Source: an uncultured Clostridia bacterium
GTDB lineage: Bacteria; Bacillota; Clostridia; Oscillospirales; Oscillospiraceae
Assembly (NCBI GenBank): GCA_945873695.1
Contig: CAMCDX010000001.1
Span: forward strand, 1 to 64,000
Length of the DNA stretch: 64,000 nt
Direction of reading: 5' to 3'
A model generated the notes under the pieces. That model was not told the DNA's origin, did not search any database, and was given only the letters and a program-made list of their open reading frames with translations. Position numbers and translations under genes: made by a program. Below, piece after piece: positions 39,034 through 49,089 of this stretch. How positions within the stretch are numbered: the stretch's first letter is position 1; every line of letters starts with the position of its first letter.

Positions 39034-42000
39034 TTTACCAGCCTCGGCATGGTAATGTCACTACTTTTCTTCTCAAACGGGTTCCAAACTTCCCCGTTCT
39101 CATCCGTCAACCTCGGCATAGTGATATCCTGCGGCTGAGCATTTGCTCCCCGCAGCAGCTTTAATGCCTCTTCCCTGCTCCGTCCCACGCTCTTCCCGGA
39201 GATCCACGGTGCATCGCTCAGCGTGCTCTCCTTGTACCCGGCGGCATAATAGAGGGCCGTTTTCTGGCTGTCGGTGATCTCCATGGCGTCTATGGCCGCC
39301 AGGACTTTTGCCTTCTTGCTCCCGGAAACAGTCTTTCCGTTGACCTTGTCCGCATACAGTCCGTCTGTGGCTCTCTTGAACTCCAGGAACTTCTCCGGAG
39401 AGATACCGGCAGCATAGGCCGTCTCCAGCTTCTCGAACTCGTAGTCCTCCATCATGCTCTCCAGGGCGGTCAGCTGCTCTTCCTCTGTCAGCCCTCCATA
39501 CTGGACCACGGTCTCATACCGCTGCTGATTGCTGACGGTCTGCTTGCCGGCTTCCGGCTTCAGCTCGCTGATCCGCAGCGCCAGCCCTTCTGCTGTGTCG
39601 GACGCCACGCCCGCTTCAGTCATTGCGGTATAGCGCCCGGCCTCTGCCTTCGCCTGGCTGTAAAAGGCCATGCTGTCCTTCAGCGCTGCCCTCTGGTCCG
39701 ATGTCAGGCCCTGCCCGTCTGCCCAGCTGGCAAACCTGGTGGCTTTCTCGCCCGCCGCCATGTTATCATTCCCGTTCAGGTCCAGATACATGGTGTAGGC
39801 CTCGGAAACCTGTGCCCAGCTCATCCCCATGTCCATCAGCTGGCGGAAAGTCTCCGGCCGCTTGCTCTCGCTGGTGGCGATGGTTTCCTGGTAGATCCGC
39901 AGCTTCTCCCGGTCGGACAGATCCGCCTCATTCAGCCGCACCATCTTTTCCCTGGTATCCGGTGCGGCCCCTGTCTCCGGGTCCTTCCTCCGCAGGATCT
40001 GGATGGTCTCATAGACCTTGGTCCGGTCGGAGCCCTCCGCCGCCATCTGCTGCACGGTCCTGGTCTGCTTCGCCGTCAGGCCCGTATCCCCGGAAGCGTA
40101 GAAGTCCCTTGTCTCAGACAGTCCTGAATTCCCGAACAGTACCGCCTGCGCCCATTTCCCCGGCGTCTGCTCCACCGGATACTGCATCCGCTGTTTGCCC
40201 CCGTATCCGTAGGTCCTGCCGCCCTGCAGCATAGTGCTGACGCCCTGGGCTGTCTTCTGGAGCTGCCGTCCGCCCGGCAGCAGTGTGCTGCCCAGCTCCA
40301 GCAGACTCCCGCCGATCTCTCCGGCGGACTTCTCCTCCGCCGTCAGCGCCTTTCCGACGCCCTGTACCGCCTCTGCCATGTTGGCGAACGGCATGGTCTG
40401 GTCGCCCAGGCCCAGCAGGCCCGCCGCATTCCTGATGAACGGGATATCGTTGGAGACGTTGTATGCAGCATCGGACGCTGCCGCGCCCCAGTCGAAGGGC
40501 CGCAGCTCCTTCTCATCGTCGTCTCCCAGCAGCCCTTCCCCGAACATGGCCTTCCACCCGGCATTCACAAGCTGCTTCAATCCCTCGTTGGTGGTCATGC
40601 CAAAGCCGGAAGACACGAAGTTAGCGATGTAGCCCAGCACATCAAACGGCGCCGGCGTGCCGCCGTAAACGGCCTCCGCCGCCCGGTTCAGCAGGAAGGC
40701 GGACACCAGTCCCCTGGTCACCACCGTGGCCACCGCCCGGGTGGCTGCCTTCTTTCCGTGTGTCTTCTCGATGTTCCGATACTTATAGGGCAAATCCTGG
40801 CTCAGATGCTCCCAGCTGTTCATGGCCTCCACCTGGAACATGTGCAGCATCTGGTTGACCACGTTCTTGCTCTCGAAGGCCATGGGGCGGCTGCCCTTCA
40901 TCCGGGAGGCCATGATCTGCGTGGCCCAGCGGTCTGCCTCCAGCATTGCCGCCTCGGATGGTTTCCCCTCCGCCACCAGCTGGTTGTACTTGCTCTGGAC
41001 CGCCAGGGCGGAGACCATGCTGTCCATGATGTCCGCCGGTTTGAACATAGCGGATACCATCCGGTCGAACTTGCTGTCGTTGGCCGTCAGGTACTCAATG
41101 CCCTTTTTCCCCGTCAGCAGGTCGCTCTGGTCGAAGAGCTGCGTCTCCTTGATGTTCCACAGCTTTCCCCGGGTGCTCTTAGCAAGGTCTGCCGCTGCCT
41201 TGGCGATGTACTTCCCATCTACCTCCGCAGCGATCTGCGCCAGCTGGGAGCTCTGGTTCAGCACGGAAGACACGTTCCCGGCCACCTGGGCCCGCCCGAA
41301 GGCAGCCACCAGCTTGTTGCCGGCGTTGAGACTGGTGCGGCCCGCCATGTACTCCATACCGCGGTCCGCCATGCTTTGCTTACCCGCCAGGAGGTTGGCA
41401 TAGTTGTCGATGTACTTCACGAACTCGCCGTACTTGCTTACCTTGGTCACGTTGTCGTACAGCTCGTCGATGTACTCGTCCATCATGGCCTTGGCATCCT
41501 CATAGGTGAGCTTCGTCCCCTCCGAGATCTTCCCTGCGTCCTTCAGCACCTCGGTCTGGGTGTGGAGATCCGCATAGCGCAGGCTCTCCGCGTGGTCGAT
41601 GGCGTTGTTGATCTCCTCTGGTCCGTAGGTCTTCCGCAGGTACCTGGAGACGCCCCGCAGGCGGGCGATATCGTCCGTGTGATAGAAGATATCGCCCAGA
41701 TAGCTCACATAGGACTCATAGCCCTTCGCCACATCGTAGTCGGTGTTCTTCCCTACACGCTGCTGGAAGAAGGGATTCCACCGTTTCCCTGGCTTGTAGT
41801 CCGCCGTCAAGCCGGAAATGGACGTTGGCAGGCTGGAGGCGTCGGTATTGACTCCCATGGACCGCAGGGCGCTCAGCAGCTTGTTCTGGGTGTCCACGCC
41901 CTGCATGTGGGGCGCGTAGCCCTTGATGAAACCGATGGTTCCGTACCCGTGTGCCGTCAGGAAGTCGTTCACCGCGTCGTAGAACAGGTCGTACTGCTCC

Positions 42001-45000
42001 GCATATTTCTGTACGGCGTTGTTGATCTTCACGCCGTCCAGCTCCCCGGACTGCAGCCGCTCCTGGTTCTGCGTCCAGCGGGCCAGCTGCTGGGCAAGGC
42101 CCCGCTCCTCGGCGTCCAGGCTGAATTCCCTGGCGGCGTCCGCCGGGTCCCATCCCTTTCGGATATTCTCCGCCGCGTTCTGGATGCCCTCTGCCATTTC
42201 CATGGAGGCCACGGTCTCACCCACGAAGCGGTCCTCCATGATCTGCTGCACGATGGCCCGCTCCGCTTTGGTCAGCTCGCTCCGCTGCCCCTGGCTGTCC
42301 TCAAAGGTCCGCACAGCGTCCAGCTGCCGCTGGATGAAGCGCATTTTCCCGGCCTCATTCTGCTGCACCGGGTAGATGTACTTCTCGTTGATGATCTCAC
42401 CCTGCCGGTCTCCGAAGATGTTCCGCATGACCCGCTCCGGCGTCCGCTCATTCATCTTCAGCATGGATATGGGCTTGAAGCCTCCCTCGTCCTTGAACAG
42501 CTCCGCCGCCATCCGCTCATTCTGCTCCCGGATCTGACGGCCCCGCTCCCGGACGCCGTCCACTGCCTTGTAGCTGTTCTCCACCGTGTAGTAGTCCGCC
42601 AGCTCCGTCACGGTGGCCCGTCTCATGGAAGCCGGGATATCCTCCACGGTGTAGTCCCCGTTGGCGATTCCCTTGGCAAATTTCTTTTCGCCTCTTGTAG
42701 GCTGCAACCTGGCTTCTGCCTGCCGGCGTGCCCGGACGGTGTCCTTCTTGCCCTGGTCCGCTCCCCGCCGGAAGTCCGTGTTGGTGTAGTCTCCCTGGTC
42801 TCCCACGACCTTCGGTCCTCCCAGCCTCTCAGTGGGGGTCTGCTGCGCTGTTTGCTTCGGCTCCCGGACCGTTTCCGTAAATTCCCCGTTGTTTCTTTCC
42901 TGATCCTGTGGTATACTGTTATCAGAAAGCTCGGAACCAGCCACGGTGTCCTGCGGTTTGACCGCGGGCCCGTCAGAGGCGGTATCCGGGCTTTTGTTTT
43001 GCCCAAAGATCATATTTCCGTTCTGGTCCACAGCCTCATGCAGGTAATATCGGTTTGCGCTGTCCTTGATCACGATGGCCGTCACGTAAACAGGCTCCCC
43101 CCGATACTGCACAGGAGCGGCAAACACATAGGAATCGTACCCGCGCCCCTTCCAGTTTTCTGTAAAGCCGATCTGCTTTCCGTACTGGATCACTCCAGGT
43201 ACTCCGGCCATCAGCTCTACCTTGGCCTCTCCAAAGCCATGACCCAGCAGACTGTTTTTGACCTTCGACTTGGAAAAAAGGACCTCGCCGAAGCCCGGCC
43301 GATTCACCTTCCCCCCGATGTTTTTGAGGAACGCCATCGCCCGTTCCGTTGCGATTCCTGTTTTTGGGACTTCCTGTCCTGTCACCACGGCCACAGGCTG
43401 CATACCGCTGATCTCTCCCAGGTTTTTCTGCAGCAGCGCAACAGCTCCCAGATGATCCGGTACGGTTTTGCTCTCGAATGCCGCATCTTCCATGCTTGTT
43501 TCCTGTCCCATGGACGTGCCGGCCTGTCCATTCTGCTCACCAGCAGAATGCTTTCTGCCACCTGCATCATACCAGTTTCCGTTTTCATCCGTGAGCCTCG
43601 GACGGATGCTGTCCAGTTCCGTTTCTGTCACGCCCTGATACAGCTTCGGCATGATGTCCTCCGCATCCCTGACCGCCTGCCGCGCCTCCTGGGAGAACAT
43701 GCCCTTTTCCCGCATCGTGTCATAGGCGTTGTCAATGGCCGCGTCCTGCACCTCGGTCTGGTACCCCCGGTACTTTCCCCTGGCGCCCGTCACGCCTTCT
43801 ACAGCGCCTCCAAGGCCGCCCAGCGCGCCGCCGATGATGCCGTCATACAGCATCTCACCGAAGTCAAAGTTTTCTCCGTATGTCCGTTTGATGTTCTCCC
43901 AAGCGCCTTCTTCGCTGTCGCTCTGATAAATCAGCTTTAAAAGCGGATTCACCAGGTCTTCAAGCATTTCTTCTGCGCCCTCGCTCACCGTCGATGCTCC
44001 AGTCTTCAGGATCGCGTTCAGCGCGGTCTTTCCCATTGGCGTTTTAGCCGCGGACTCAACCAGCTTTCCAATGACTCTCTCAGCCGCATCATCACCAAGT
44101 CCCTTACCAAAGGCTTTTGAGAATGGCGCTGCCAGATTCCCAAGCTTCTCCGTTAAAATGGACGTCAGCGCACTTGCCGATCCGTATGCCACCTGCTGTC
44201 CAAGGGTCGCTCCGTCCTGCTTTGCCTCCCTTGCGCCGCCGCCGAAGCCTCTCACCGCCATGGGCACCAGCGCCCCGGTCCCCATCGCTGCTCCCGCCGC
44301 GATGTCTCCGCCCATTTGGAGCCCCGCCACGCCGGCGTCCACGACGCCTCTTCCCAGCGTTCCAAGCCCCTCTTTGGCGTTCTCCACATCCGCCGCCGAG
44401 GACTCTCCCAGCTTCCCCGTGATCTCATGGGAAGCCTCCGTGGCTCTCTCCTGGGCATTCCCGGCTTTCTTCATGGCGTCCACCTTTCTCTGGGCGTCCT
44501 CCACGATATAGAGTTGGGACTGGATGTCCGCGTCCTTCCAAGTCCCCGGGGCTTTCAGGTTGTCTGCCCGCATGGCTTCCAGATCCCTCTGGGCCCTGGC
44601 AAGGGCTGTCTGGTATTGCTCCAGGCTTTCCTGGTTCTGACTGGTTCTGGTTTTCTGCCCCGTCTCGTAGAGCGTGGTCATCGTGCTGCTCAGATCCGAC
44701 GCGATCCCCTTTGCAGCGCCGGATCCTATCTTCACAAGCCTCCCGGCCAGCGTCGGCATCTCCACATCCCGGTAAGAGACCTTTCCTCCCCGGCCCGCGC
44801 CCGCCTGCTGTTGGACGGTCTTGGTCAGGAGAGGTGCTTTTTTCTCCGTGCTCAAATCTGATTCCATTTGCTCAACAGCCGGGGACGCATTTCGCGTCCC
44901 CGGCTGATAAGCTGTGTTTCCGACAGGTGCTTTTACCCGCTTATTCTCCAGTGCCTTCACCGGGTCAATCATCCGTACTGAAGTTTGTTTTCCGCCCTTT

Positions 45001-45041
45001 TTGTCCTTCAGTTCAACGGGATCTAGCATCTTAATACTCAT
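39030..45041 (-). CDS. 2003-aa phage large polyvalent/internal virion protein with LPD3-like domain
   Basis: ENWKGRGYDSYVFAAPVQYRGEPVYVTAIVIKDSANRYYLHEAV (LPD3-like); long helical regions with hydrophobic segments; C-terminal position in virion operon. Confidence 0.8.
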   Translation of the reverse strand: MSIKMLDPVELKDKKGGKQTSVRMIDPVKALENKRVKAPVGNTAYQPGTRNASPAVEQMESDLSTEKKAPLLTKTVQQQAGAGRGGKVSYRDVEMPTLAGRLVKIGSGAAKGIASDLSSTMTTLYETGQKTRTSQNQESLEQYQTALARAQRDLEAMRADNLKAPGTWKDADIQSQLYIVEDAQRKVDAMKKAGNAQERATEASHEITGKLGESSAADVENAKEGLGTLGRGVVDAGVAGLQMGGDIAAGAAMGTGALVPMAVRGFGGGAREAKQDGATLGQQVAYGSASALTSILTEKLGNLAAPFSKAFGKGLGDDAAERVIGKLVESAAKTPMGKTALNAILKTGASTVSEGAEEMLEDLVNPLLKLIYQSDSEEGAWENIKRTYGENFDFGEMLYDGIIGGALGGLGGAVEGVTGARGKYRGYQTEVQDAAIDNAYDTMREKGMFSQEARQAVRDAEDIMPKLYQGVTETELDSIRPRLTDENGNWYDAGGRKHSAGEQNGQAGTSMGQETSMEDAAFESKTVPDHLGAVALLQKNLGEISGMQPVAVVTGQEVPKTGIATERAMAFLKNIGGKVNRPGFGEVLFSKSKVKNSLLGHGFGEAKVELMAGVPGVIQYGKQIGFTENWKGRGYDSYVFAAPVQYRGEPVYVTAIVIKDSANRYYLHEAVDQNGNMIFGQNKSPDTASDGPAVKPQDTVAGSELSDNSIPQDQERNNGEFTETVREPKQTAQQTPTERLGGPKVVGDQGDYTNTDFRRGADQGKKDTVRARRQAEARLQPTRGEKKFAKGIANGDYTVEDIPASMRRATVTELADYYTVENSYKAVDGVRERGRQIREQNERMAAELFKDEGGFKPISMLKMNERTPERVMRNIFGDRQGEIINEKYIYPVQQNEAGKMRFIQRQLDAVRTFEDSQGQRSELTKAERAIVQQIMEDRFVGETVASMEMAEGIQNAAENIRKGWDPADAAREFSLDAEERGLAQQLARWTQNQERLQSGELDGVKINNAVQKYAEQYDLFYDAVNDFLTAHGYGTIGFIKGYAPHMQGVDTQNKLLSALRSMGVNTDASSLPTSISGLTADYKPGKRWNPFFQQRVGKNTDYDVAKGYESYVSYLGDIFYHTDDIARLRGVSRYLRKTYGPEEINNAIDHAESLRYADLHTQTEVLKDAGKISEGTKLTYEDAKAMMDEYIDELYDNVTKVSKYGEFVKYIDNYANLLAGKQSMADRGMEYMAGRTSLNAGNKLVAAFGRAQVAGNVSSVLNQSSQLAQIAAEVDGKYIAKAAADLAKSTRGKLWNIKETQLFDQSDLLTGKKGIEYLTANDSKFDRMVSAMFKPADIMDSMVSALAVQSKYNQLVAEGKPSEAAMLEADRWATQIMASRMKGSRPMAFESKNVVNQMLHMFQVEAMNSWEHLSQDLPYKYRNIEKTHGKKAATRAVATVVTRGLVSAFLLNRAAEAVYGGTPAPFDVLGYIANFVSSGFGMTTNEGLKQLVNAGWKAMFGEGLLGDDDEKELRPFDWGAAASDAAYNVSNDIPFIRNAAGLLGLGDQTMPFANMAEAVQGVGKALTAEEKSAGEIGGSLLELGSTLLPGGRQLQKTAQGVSTMLQGGRTYGYGGKQRMQYPVEQTPGKWAQAVLFGNSGLSETRDFYASGDTGLTAKQTRTVQQMAAEGSDRTKVYETIQILRRKDPETGAAPDTREKMVRLNEADLSDREKLRIYQETIATSESKRPETFRQLMDMGMSWAQVSEAYTMYLDLNGNDNMAAGEKATRFASWADGQGLTSDQRAALKDSMAFYSQAKAEAGRYTAMTEAGVASDTAEGLALRISELKPEAGKQTVSNQQRYETVVQYGGLTEEEQLTALESMMEDYEFEKLETAYAAGISPEKFLEFKRATDGLYADKVNGKTVSGSKKAKVLAAIDAMEITDSQKTALYYAAGYKESTLSDAPWISGKSVGRSREEALKLLRGANAQPQDITMPRLTDENGEVWNPFEKKSSDITMPRLVK

Positions 45042-45057
45042 AAGTTCCTCCTTTGCT

Positions 45058-46500
45058 TCATCCGTAATACTTTTGAGTCAGTGCGTTCAGTTCATTTCTC
45101 TGTTCATCGGAAAGGCTTTCCCAATATTGCGTTGCCATATTCTTCGCGTCATCGGCCCTTCCCTGGATCAAAGCGTTTCGGAATCGGTTCCTCAAGGTGT
45201 TGTAATCCATAGTCCCCTGCCCCTGGTATGCCGCCCAGGCCTGATCCGCCGTCATGCCCCCGGCCGCCGCCTGTGAATTTCTGCCCCACATGCCGTCCGC
45301 CGTGACGCCCAGGGCCTTCTGGAGCTGCATGACCTGGCTGGAAGTCAGACTGCCGTTGTTATACCCGCCTCCTGACGCTTTTTTCACTGCCTGCTGCGTC
45401 ATCTGCTGTATCGCCTGCTGCACGCTCCCTCCGCCATTCTCCCCCAGCGCCAGAGCCACCTGCTGCTGCGCTGCCTGCTTGCTGATGCCCGCCGCCGTCA
45501 GGGTCTCGTCGTCCGGCAGGATGCCCTTTGCCATCTGCTGCATGGCCCAGCTCCGGGCGCTCTCCTGATTCTGCATCGCCAGGTCCTGCTCGTTCCAGTA
45601 GTTCTGGTTGTCCAGCTGTTTCTGGTTCCAGTAGTTCTGCTGCGCCATCTGCTGCCGGCTCTGCACGTAGCTCGCCCACTGGCTCTGGATGTTCTGCAGG
45701 TAGCTGGCCAGTTCCTGTGCCGTCTGCATGTCTCCTGTGAGCTGGGCGTTGGTGATGGCGCTCTCCAGCTCCTTCACGGTGGCCAGCCGCTGCTTCTCAA
45801 TCTCACTGAGCTGGTTCTGGTAGTCCGTCTCCGTGGCGATGCGCTGGCTGTCCGCCATGCCTCCGGCGTATCCGTTGACCGCCATCTGCTGCCCCAGGTT
45901 CTTCTGCCCCAGCATCTTGGCGATGTAGGCCTGCCGTGCCAGCTTGTCGCTGTCCTGGTTGGTGGTGTCGATCTGACCCCGGTACCCGTTGACGGCATTC
46001 TGCACCGCCGCCTTGATGGCCGCCTGGGTCTGCTCCGCGTACTGGTCATACCCGGTCCCGGCCAGAAAGTCCTCAAAGGACCCGTACTGTGCCGCCTGTT
46101 CCTCCTGCCGCTTCTGGTCGATGTACTGCTGCGCCGCCTGGGAGATGCTGTCGTTCCCGGAGATGCCCAGGGCGTCATAGTGCGCCTGATTGGCCGCGAT
46201 CTTGTTGTTCCGCTGATTCATCAGGTATTCCACAACGTCAGCGGAAGCTCCGCGGTCCATGGCGCTCTGCATCTGGCTGGACCAGTCCGTTCCGCCGCCT
46301 GCGGCTGCTCCTCCGGGCGGTGTGCTGGTCAGGTTCTTGTTCGTTCCTCCGATCACCGTTCTGGATCCGCCGATCACAGTTCCGGATCCGCTGGTGCCTC
46401 CTGTGCTCGTCTTTCTTCTGACCGTTCCGGTCGCCACCTTGGATGCGTCATTGACAGACTTCGCCACAATGGCTTTTACCATGTCCGTTACACTTGCCAT
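45058..46500 (-). CDS. phage structural protein with Gln-rich coiled coil and peptidoglycan-binding-like C-terminus
   Basis: Q-rich repeats; SSQVMQLQKALGVTADGMWGRNSQAA resembles PG_binding_1. Confidence 0.6.
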   Translation of the reverse strand: MASVTDMVKAIVAKSVNDASKVATGTVRRKTSTGGTSGSGTVIGGSRTVIGGTNKNLTSTPPGGAAAGGGTDWSSQMQSAMDRGASADVVEYLMNQRNNKIAANQAHYDALGISGNDSISQAAQQYIDQKRQEEQAAQYGSFEDFLAGTGYDQYAEQTQAAIKAAVQNAVNGYRGQIDTTNQDSDKLARQAYIAKMLGQKNLGQQMAVNGYAGGMADSQRIATETDYQNQLSEIEKQRLATVKELESAITNAQLTGDMQTAQELASYLQNIQSQWASYVQSRQQMAQQNYWNQKQLDNQNYWNEQDLAMQNQESARSWAMQQMAKGILPDDETLTAAGISKQAAQQQVALALGENGGGSVQQAIQQMTQQAVKKASGGGYNNGSLTSSQVMQLQKALGVTADGMWGRNSQAAAGGMTADQAWAAYQGQGTMDYNTLRNRFRNALIQGRADDAKNMATQYWESLSDEQRNELNALTQKYYG

Positions 46501-46503
46501 GGC

Positions 46504-46983
46504 TTACTCCTCCTTCCCTCCGCTGGCTGTTTCCCCGGCACTGTCCACCGTCGCCTTCAGCACCGCGATCATCTTTTTCAAAAATTCCGGCAGCGGAGCG
46601 CCCATCTTGCCCACATTTTCCAGAATGCTGCCCAGCTCCATGAGTAAGTACCACGTCACGACCAGAGGGCAGATAATGACCGTATACTCAAAGGGGAGCG
46701 CCAGTCCCTGAATATCCCCCAGCAGATAGCCCACAACGGCGTCCAGAATGCCGGCCACCAGCACGGCGAAGATGCACCCCGCCTTGTGCCACAAGCCCTC
46801 CCTGGCGATCTGCGAGGACCATTCCCCGTTCTTCATGGCGGCCCCGTAGCCTGTGATATAGTCCACCGCCATGCAGGCCACCCAGGCCAGCACCAGCCAG
46901 CCGAACCAGCCCCACAGGGCCGTCATAGCCGCCAGGACTGCGGCCAGCGCCGCCTTGAATCTCGTCACATTCTCCATCATCAT
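46504..46983 (-). CDS. phage holin family protein
   Basis: ALWGWFGWLVLAWVACMAVDYITGYGAAMKNGEWSSQIAREGLWHKAG. Confidence 0.88.
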   Translation of the reverse strand: MMMENVTRFKAALAAVLAAMTALWGWFGWLVLAWVACMAVDYITGYGAAMKNGEWSSQIAREGLWHKAGCIFAVLVAGILDAVVGYLLGDIQGLALPFEYTVIICPLVVTWYLLMELGSILENVGKMGAPLPEFLKKMIAVLKATVDSAGETASGGKEE

Positions 46984-46998
46984 TCTTTCCTCCTCTGT

Positions 46999-47982
46999 TC
47001 ACTCTGTCCAGTCCGCCCGGGTCTCCCGGACGTCCACATGCACGAATCCCTTCTTGCTGTAAATGCCCACGCCACCCCAGTCCGGCATGATGCTGCGGGC
47101 ATAGGCGGCCACGTCGGCCACGGACACACCCTTGACGGAGATGTCCGCCGCCGTGCCGTAGGTGTGCTGGCTGTTCGAAACGCCGCCCACCTTGGTGTTG
47201 TATGGCGGTGTGCGGTAGCCGCTGTGGATGGTGACCGCCTTGCCGAAATGGCTGCGGATGCTCTGCAGCACCATCACCAGCCGGGGCGCTACAAACACGG
47301 TGTCCGTTCCGTCGCCGCAGGCGAACTCCTTCACCGCAAAATTGGATGACAGCTTCTTTCCGCCGTCCTTTTTCTTGGAATACGCGTTGATCTCAACCAT
47401 GGGTCTCTCTCCTTCTCTCTCATTTGGCTCCAGTGCTTCCCAGAAGCACAGGAGCGTCGCCACCTTGCGGATGCTGGTCACCTTCCCGCCCGGGAAGATA
47501 CCCTGGGTGCTGCCGCCGCCGTCGAACATCAGTCCGTCCACGCACCCGATGTCCAACAGCTTGTCCTGCAGCTGCTCCCTGGTGAGGATGGCCCTGTCGC
47601 ACCACAGCAGCACCCGGCCGTTCTTCATCCAGCCCACCGCCGTCCGCTCCGCCGGGCGGGCCACATCCGGCGTCAGATCCCGCGCCAGCTTCTTCCCGTC
47701 CTTCAAGATGGGCACCGCTGACGTGAACCAGGTCAGCGTTCTGTCCGTGGACATGATCGGAGGCCCGTCCAGATCGCAGCCAAGGCCCCAGTCCTTGTAC
47801 TTGCTCTTGCTCAGGACCTTTCCTGCCACAATGCAGTCGTCACAGGGCTGGAACTTCTTGTTGAACACCCACCCGTTCATGATGTGGGTGCAGCCGGTCC
47901 TGGCCTGTACCTGCGCCGGCGTCAGCCGCAGCGCCCGGTTGTCAAACACCTCCATCCTGGAGGCTTTCATGATCGTGTACAT
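46999..47982 (-). CDS. probable endolysin: phosphodiester glycosidase-like (NAGPA) N-terminus plus peptidase M15 C-terminus
   Basis: GLMFDGGGSTQGIF (NAGPA-like); IHSGYRTPPYN...SQHTYGTAADIS...HVDV (M15 metallopeptidase motif). Confidence 0.82.
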   Translation of the reverse strand: MYTIMKASRMEVFDNRALRLTPAQVQARTGCTHIMNGWVFNKKFQPCDDCIVAGKVLSKSKYKDWGLGCDLDGPPIMSTDRTLTWFTSAVPILKDGKKLARDLTPDVARPAERTAVGWMKNGRVLLWCDRAILTREQLQDKLLDIGCVDGLMFDGGGSTQGIFPGGKVTSIRKVATLLCFWEALEPNEREGERPMVEINAYSKKKDGGKKLSSNFAVKEFACGDGTDTVFVAPRLVMVLQSIRSHFGKAVTIHSGYRTPPYNTKVGGVSNSQHTYGTAADISVKGVSVADVAAYARSIMPDWGGVGIYSKKGFVHVDVRETRADWTE

Positions 47983-47985
47983 TCG

Positions 47986-48426
47986 TCAACCCCCGGTATA
48001 TGCCGTCCAACCCGCCGGATAGGCGTCCGGCGCCCAGACGTTGCCGTCGATGGTGGACTGGTACAGATTGCCGTTATAGCTCACGATGTCGCCGGTGTTG
48101 TAGGCGTCGCTGGCCCCCAGTGGCTGCACCCACTCAGGGTATCCGCTCTCCGTCACGCCGATGGCCTTATAGAGGGAGGTGGCCGTGTCCGGCGTCCACT
48201 CCGCGGCAGAGGTGTGGTCCTGGAGAACCTGGTAAAGCTGCGGGTCTCCCACGCTGTTCTCGCCATAGCGGAACACGTCCTTGGCCTTGTACGCCTTCCC
48301 CGTCTCATATGCCGGGAACACGCTGGCAACGGCCAGCATGTCCTCCGCCTGTGTGTCAGCGTCCATCGTGGACAGAAACAGCTGCAAGGCTTTCCGCAGC
48401 TCCAGAGCTGCCTGTACTTTGTTCAT
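47986..48426 (-). CDS. carbohydrate-binding (CBM5/12-like) phage protein
   Basis: YNTGDIVSYNGNLYQSTIDGNVWAPDAYPAGWTAY; second WxP-type repeat upstream. Confidence 0.65.
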   Translation of the reverse strand: MNKVQAALELRKALQLFLSTMDADTQAEDMLAVASVFPAYETGKAYKAKDVFRYGENSVGDPQLYQVLQDHTSAAEWTPDTATSLYKAIGVTESGYPEWVQPLGASDAYNTGDIVSYNGNLYQSTIDGNVWAPDAYPAGWTAYTGG

Positions 48427-48429
48427 ACC

Positions 48430-48666
48430 TTAACCCTCCCCTGTCAGCAGGACATCCAAATATCCCTGCGTCTCCTCAATAACGTTTCCTCCATCCACCT
48501 CACAGCACATAGCACCATCCTTGAACAGATACGGTGTGCCGTGATAAGCCACGCCCTCTGCGTGGTTAGCATCCGTCAGCAGATACACGCCGTTCTTGTG
48601 AACACGGATGTAGTTGGCCTTTTCGGTCAGGAAGGATTCTCCTGTCGCAGTCGTGATTCTGTACAT
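48430..48666 (-). CDS. hypothetical phage protein
   Basis: ORF in tight operon. Confidence 0.55.
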   Translation of the reverse strand: MYRITTATGESFLTEKANYIRVHKNGVYLLTDANHAEGVAYHGTPYLFKDGAMCCEVDGGNVIEETQGYLDVLLTGEG

Positions 48667-48668
48667 TC

Positions 48669-49061
48669 TTACACCTCCAAAAGTAAACGGATACGCCGAA
48701 GCTCATTCACATCCGCATTGTAAAAATCTTGATTCCAAACCCAAAAATCCTTGTGGTCCGTTCTCCGAAGGCGGTTCGATCCGGCATCCGCCCACAGCTT
48801 GTCCCACCGTGCCTGGTGCTTTGCATCCCGCCGCTCCAATGTGCCCCGGATGTCCTGCACCAGCTTTCCACGCTCCATTCCGAGGCCGTCATCGTCCCGT
48901 GAGAAGTGGTCGTAGGCGTTCTGGCTGGTGACCGCGCACAGGCGTCTCCCGTCCTCCAGAATCAGGTAGCCGTCCTGCGTCTCACAGGCTGTCCCGTACG
49001 GCAAGTTTACCGCGCCGCAAATGGCTTTCCCGCGAAACCGCCGTATTACGATATAGCGCAT
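48669..49061 (-). CDS. hypothetical phage protein
   Basis: ORF in tight operon. Confidence 0.6.
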   Translation of the reverse strand: MRYIVIRRFRGKAICGAVNLPYGTACETQDGYLILEDGRRLCAVTSQNAYDHFSRDDDGLGMERGKLVQDIRGTLERRDAKHQARWDKLWADAGSNRLRRTDHKDFWVWNQDFYNADVNELRRIRLLLEV

Positions 49062-49089
49062 AGATGATCCTCCTCATACAGTGCGATGA

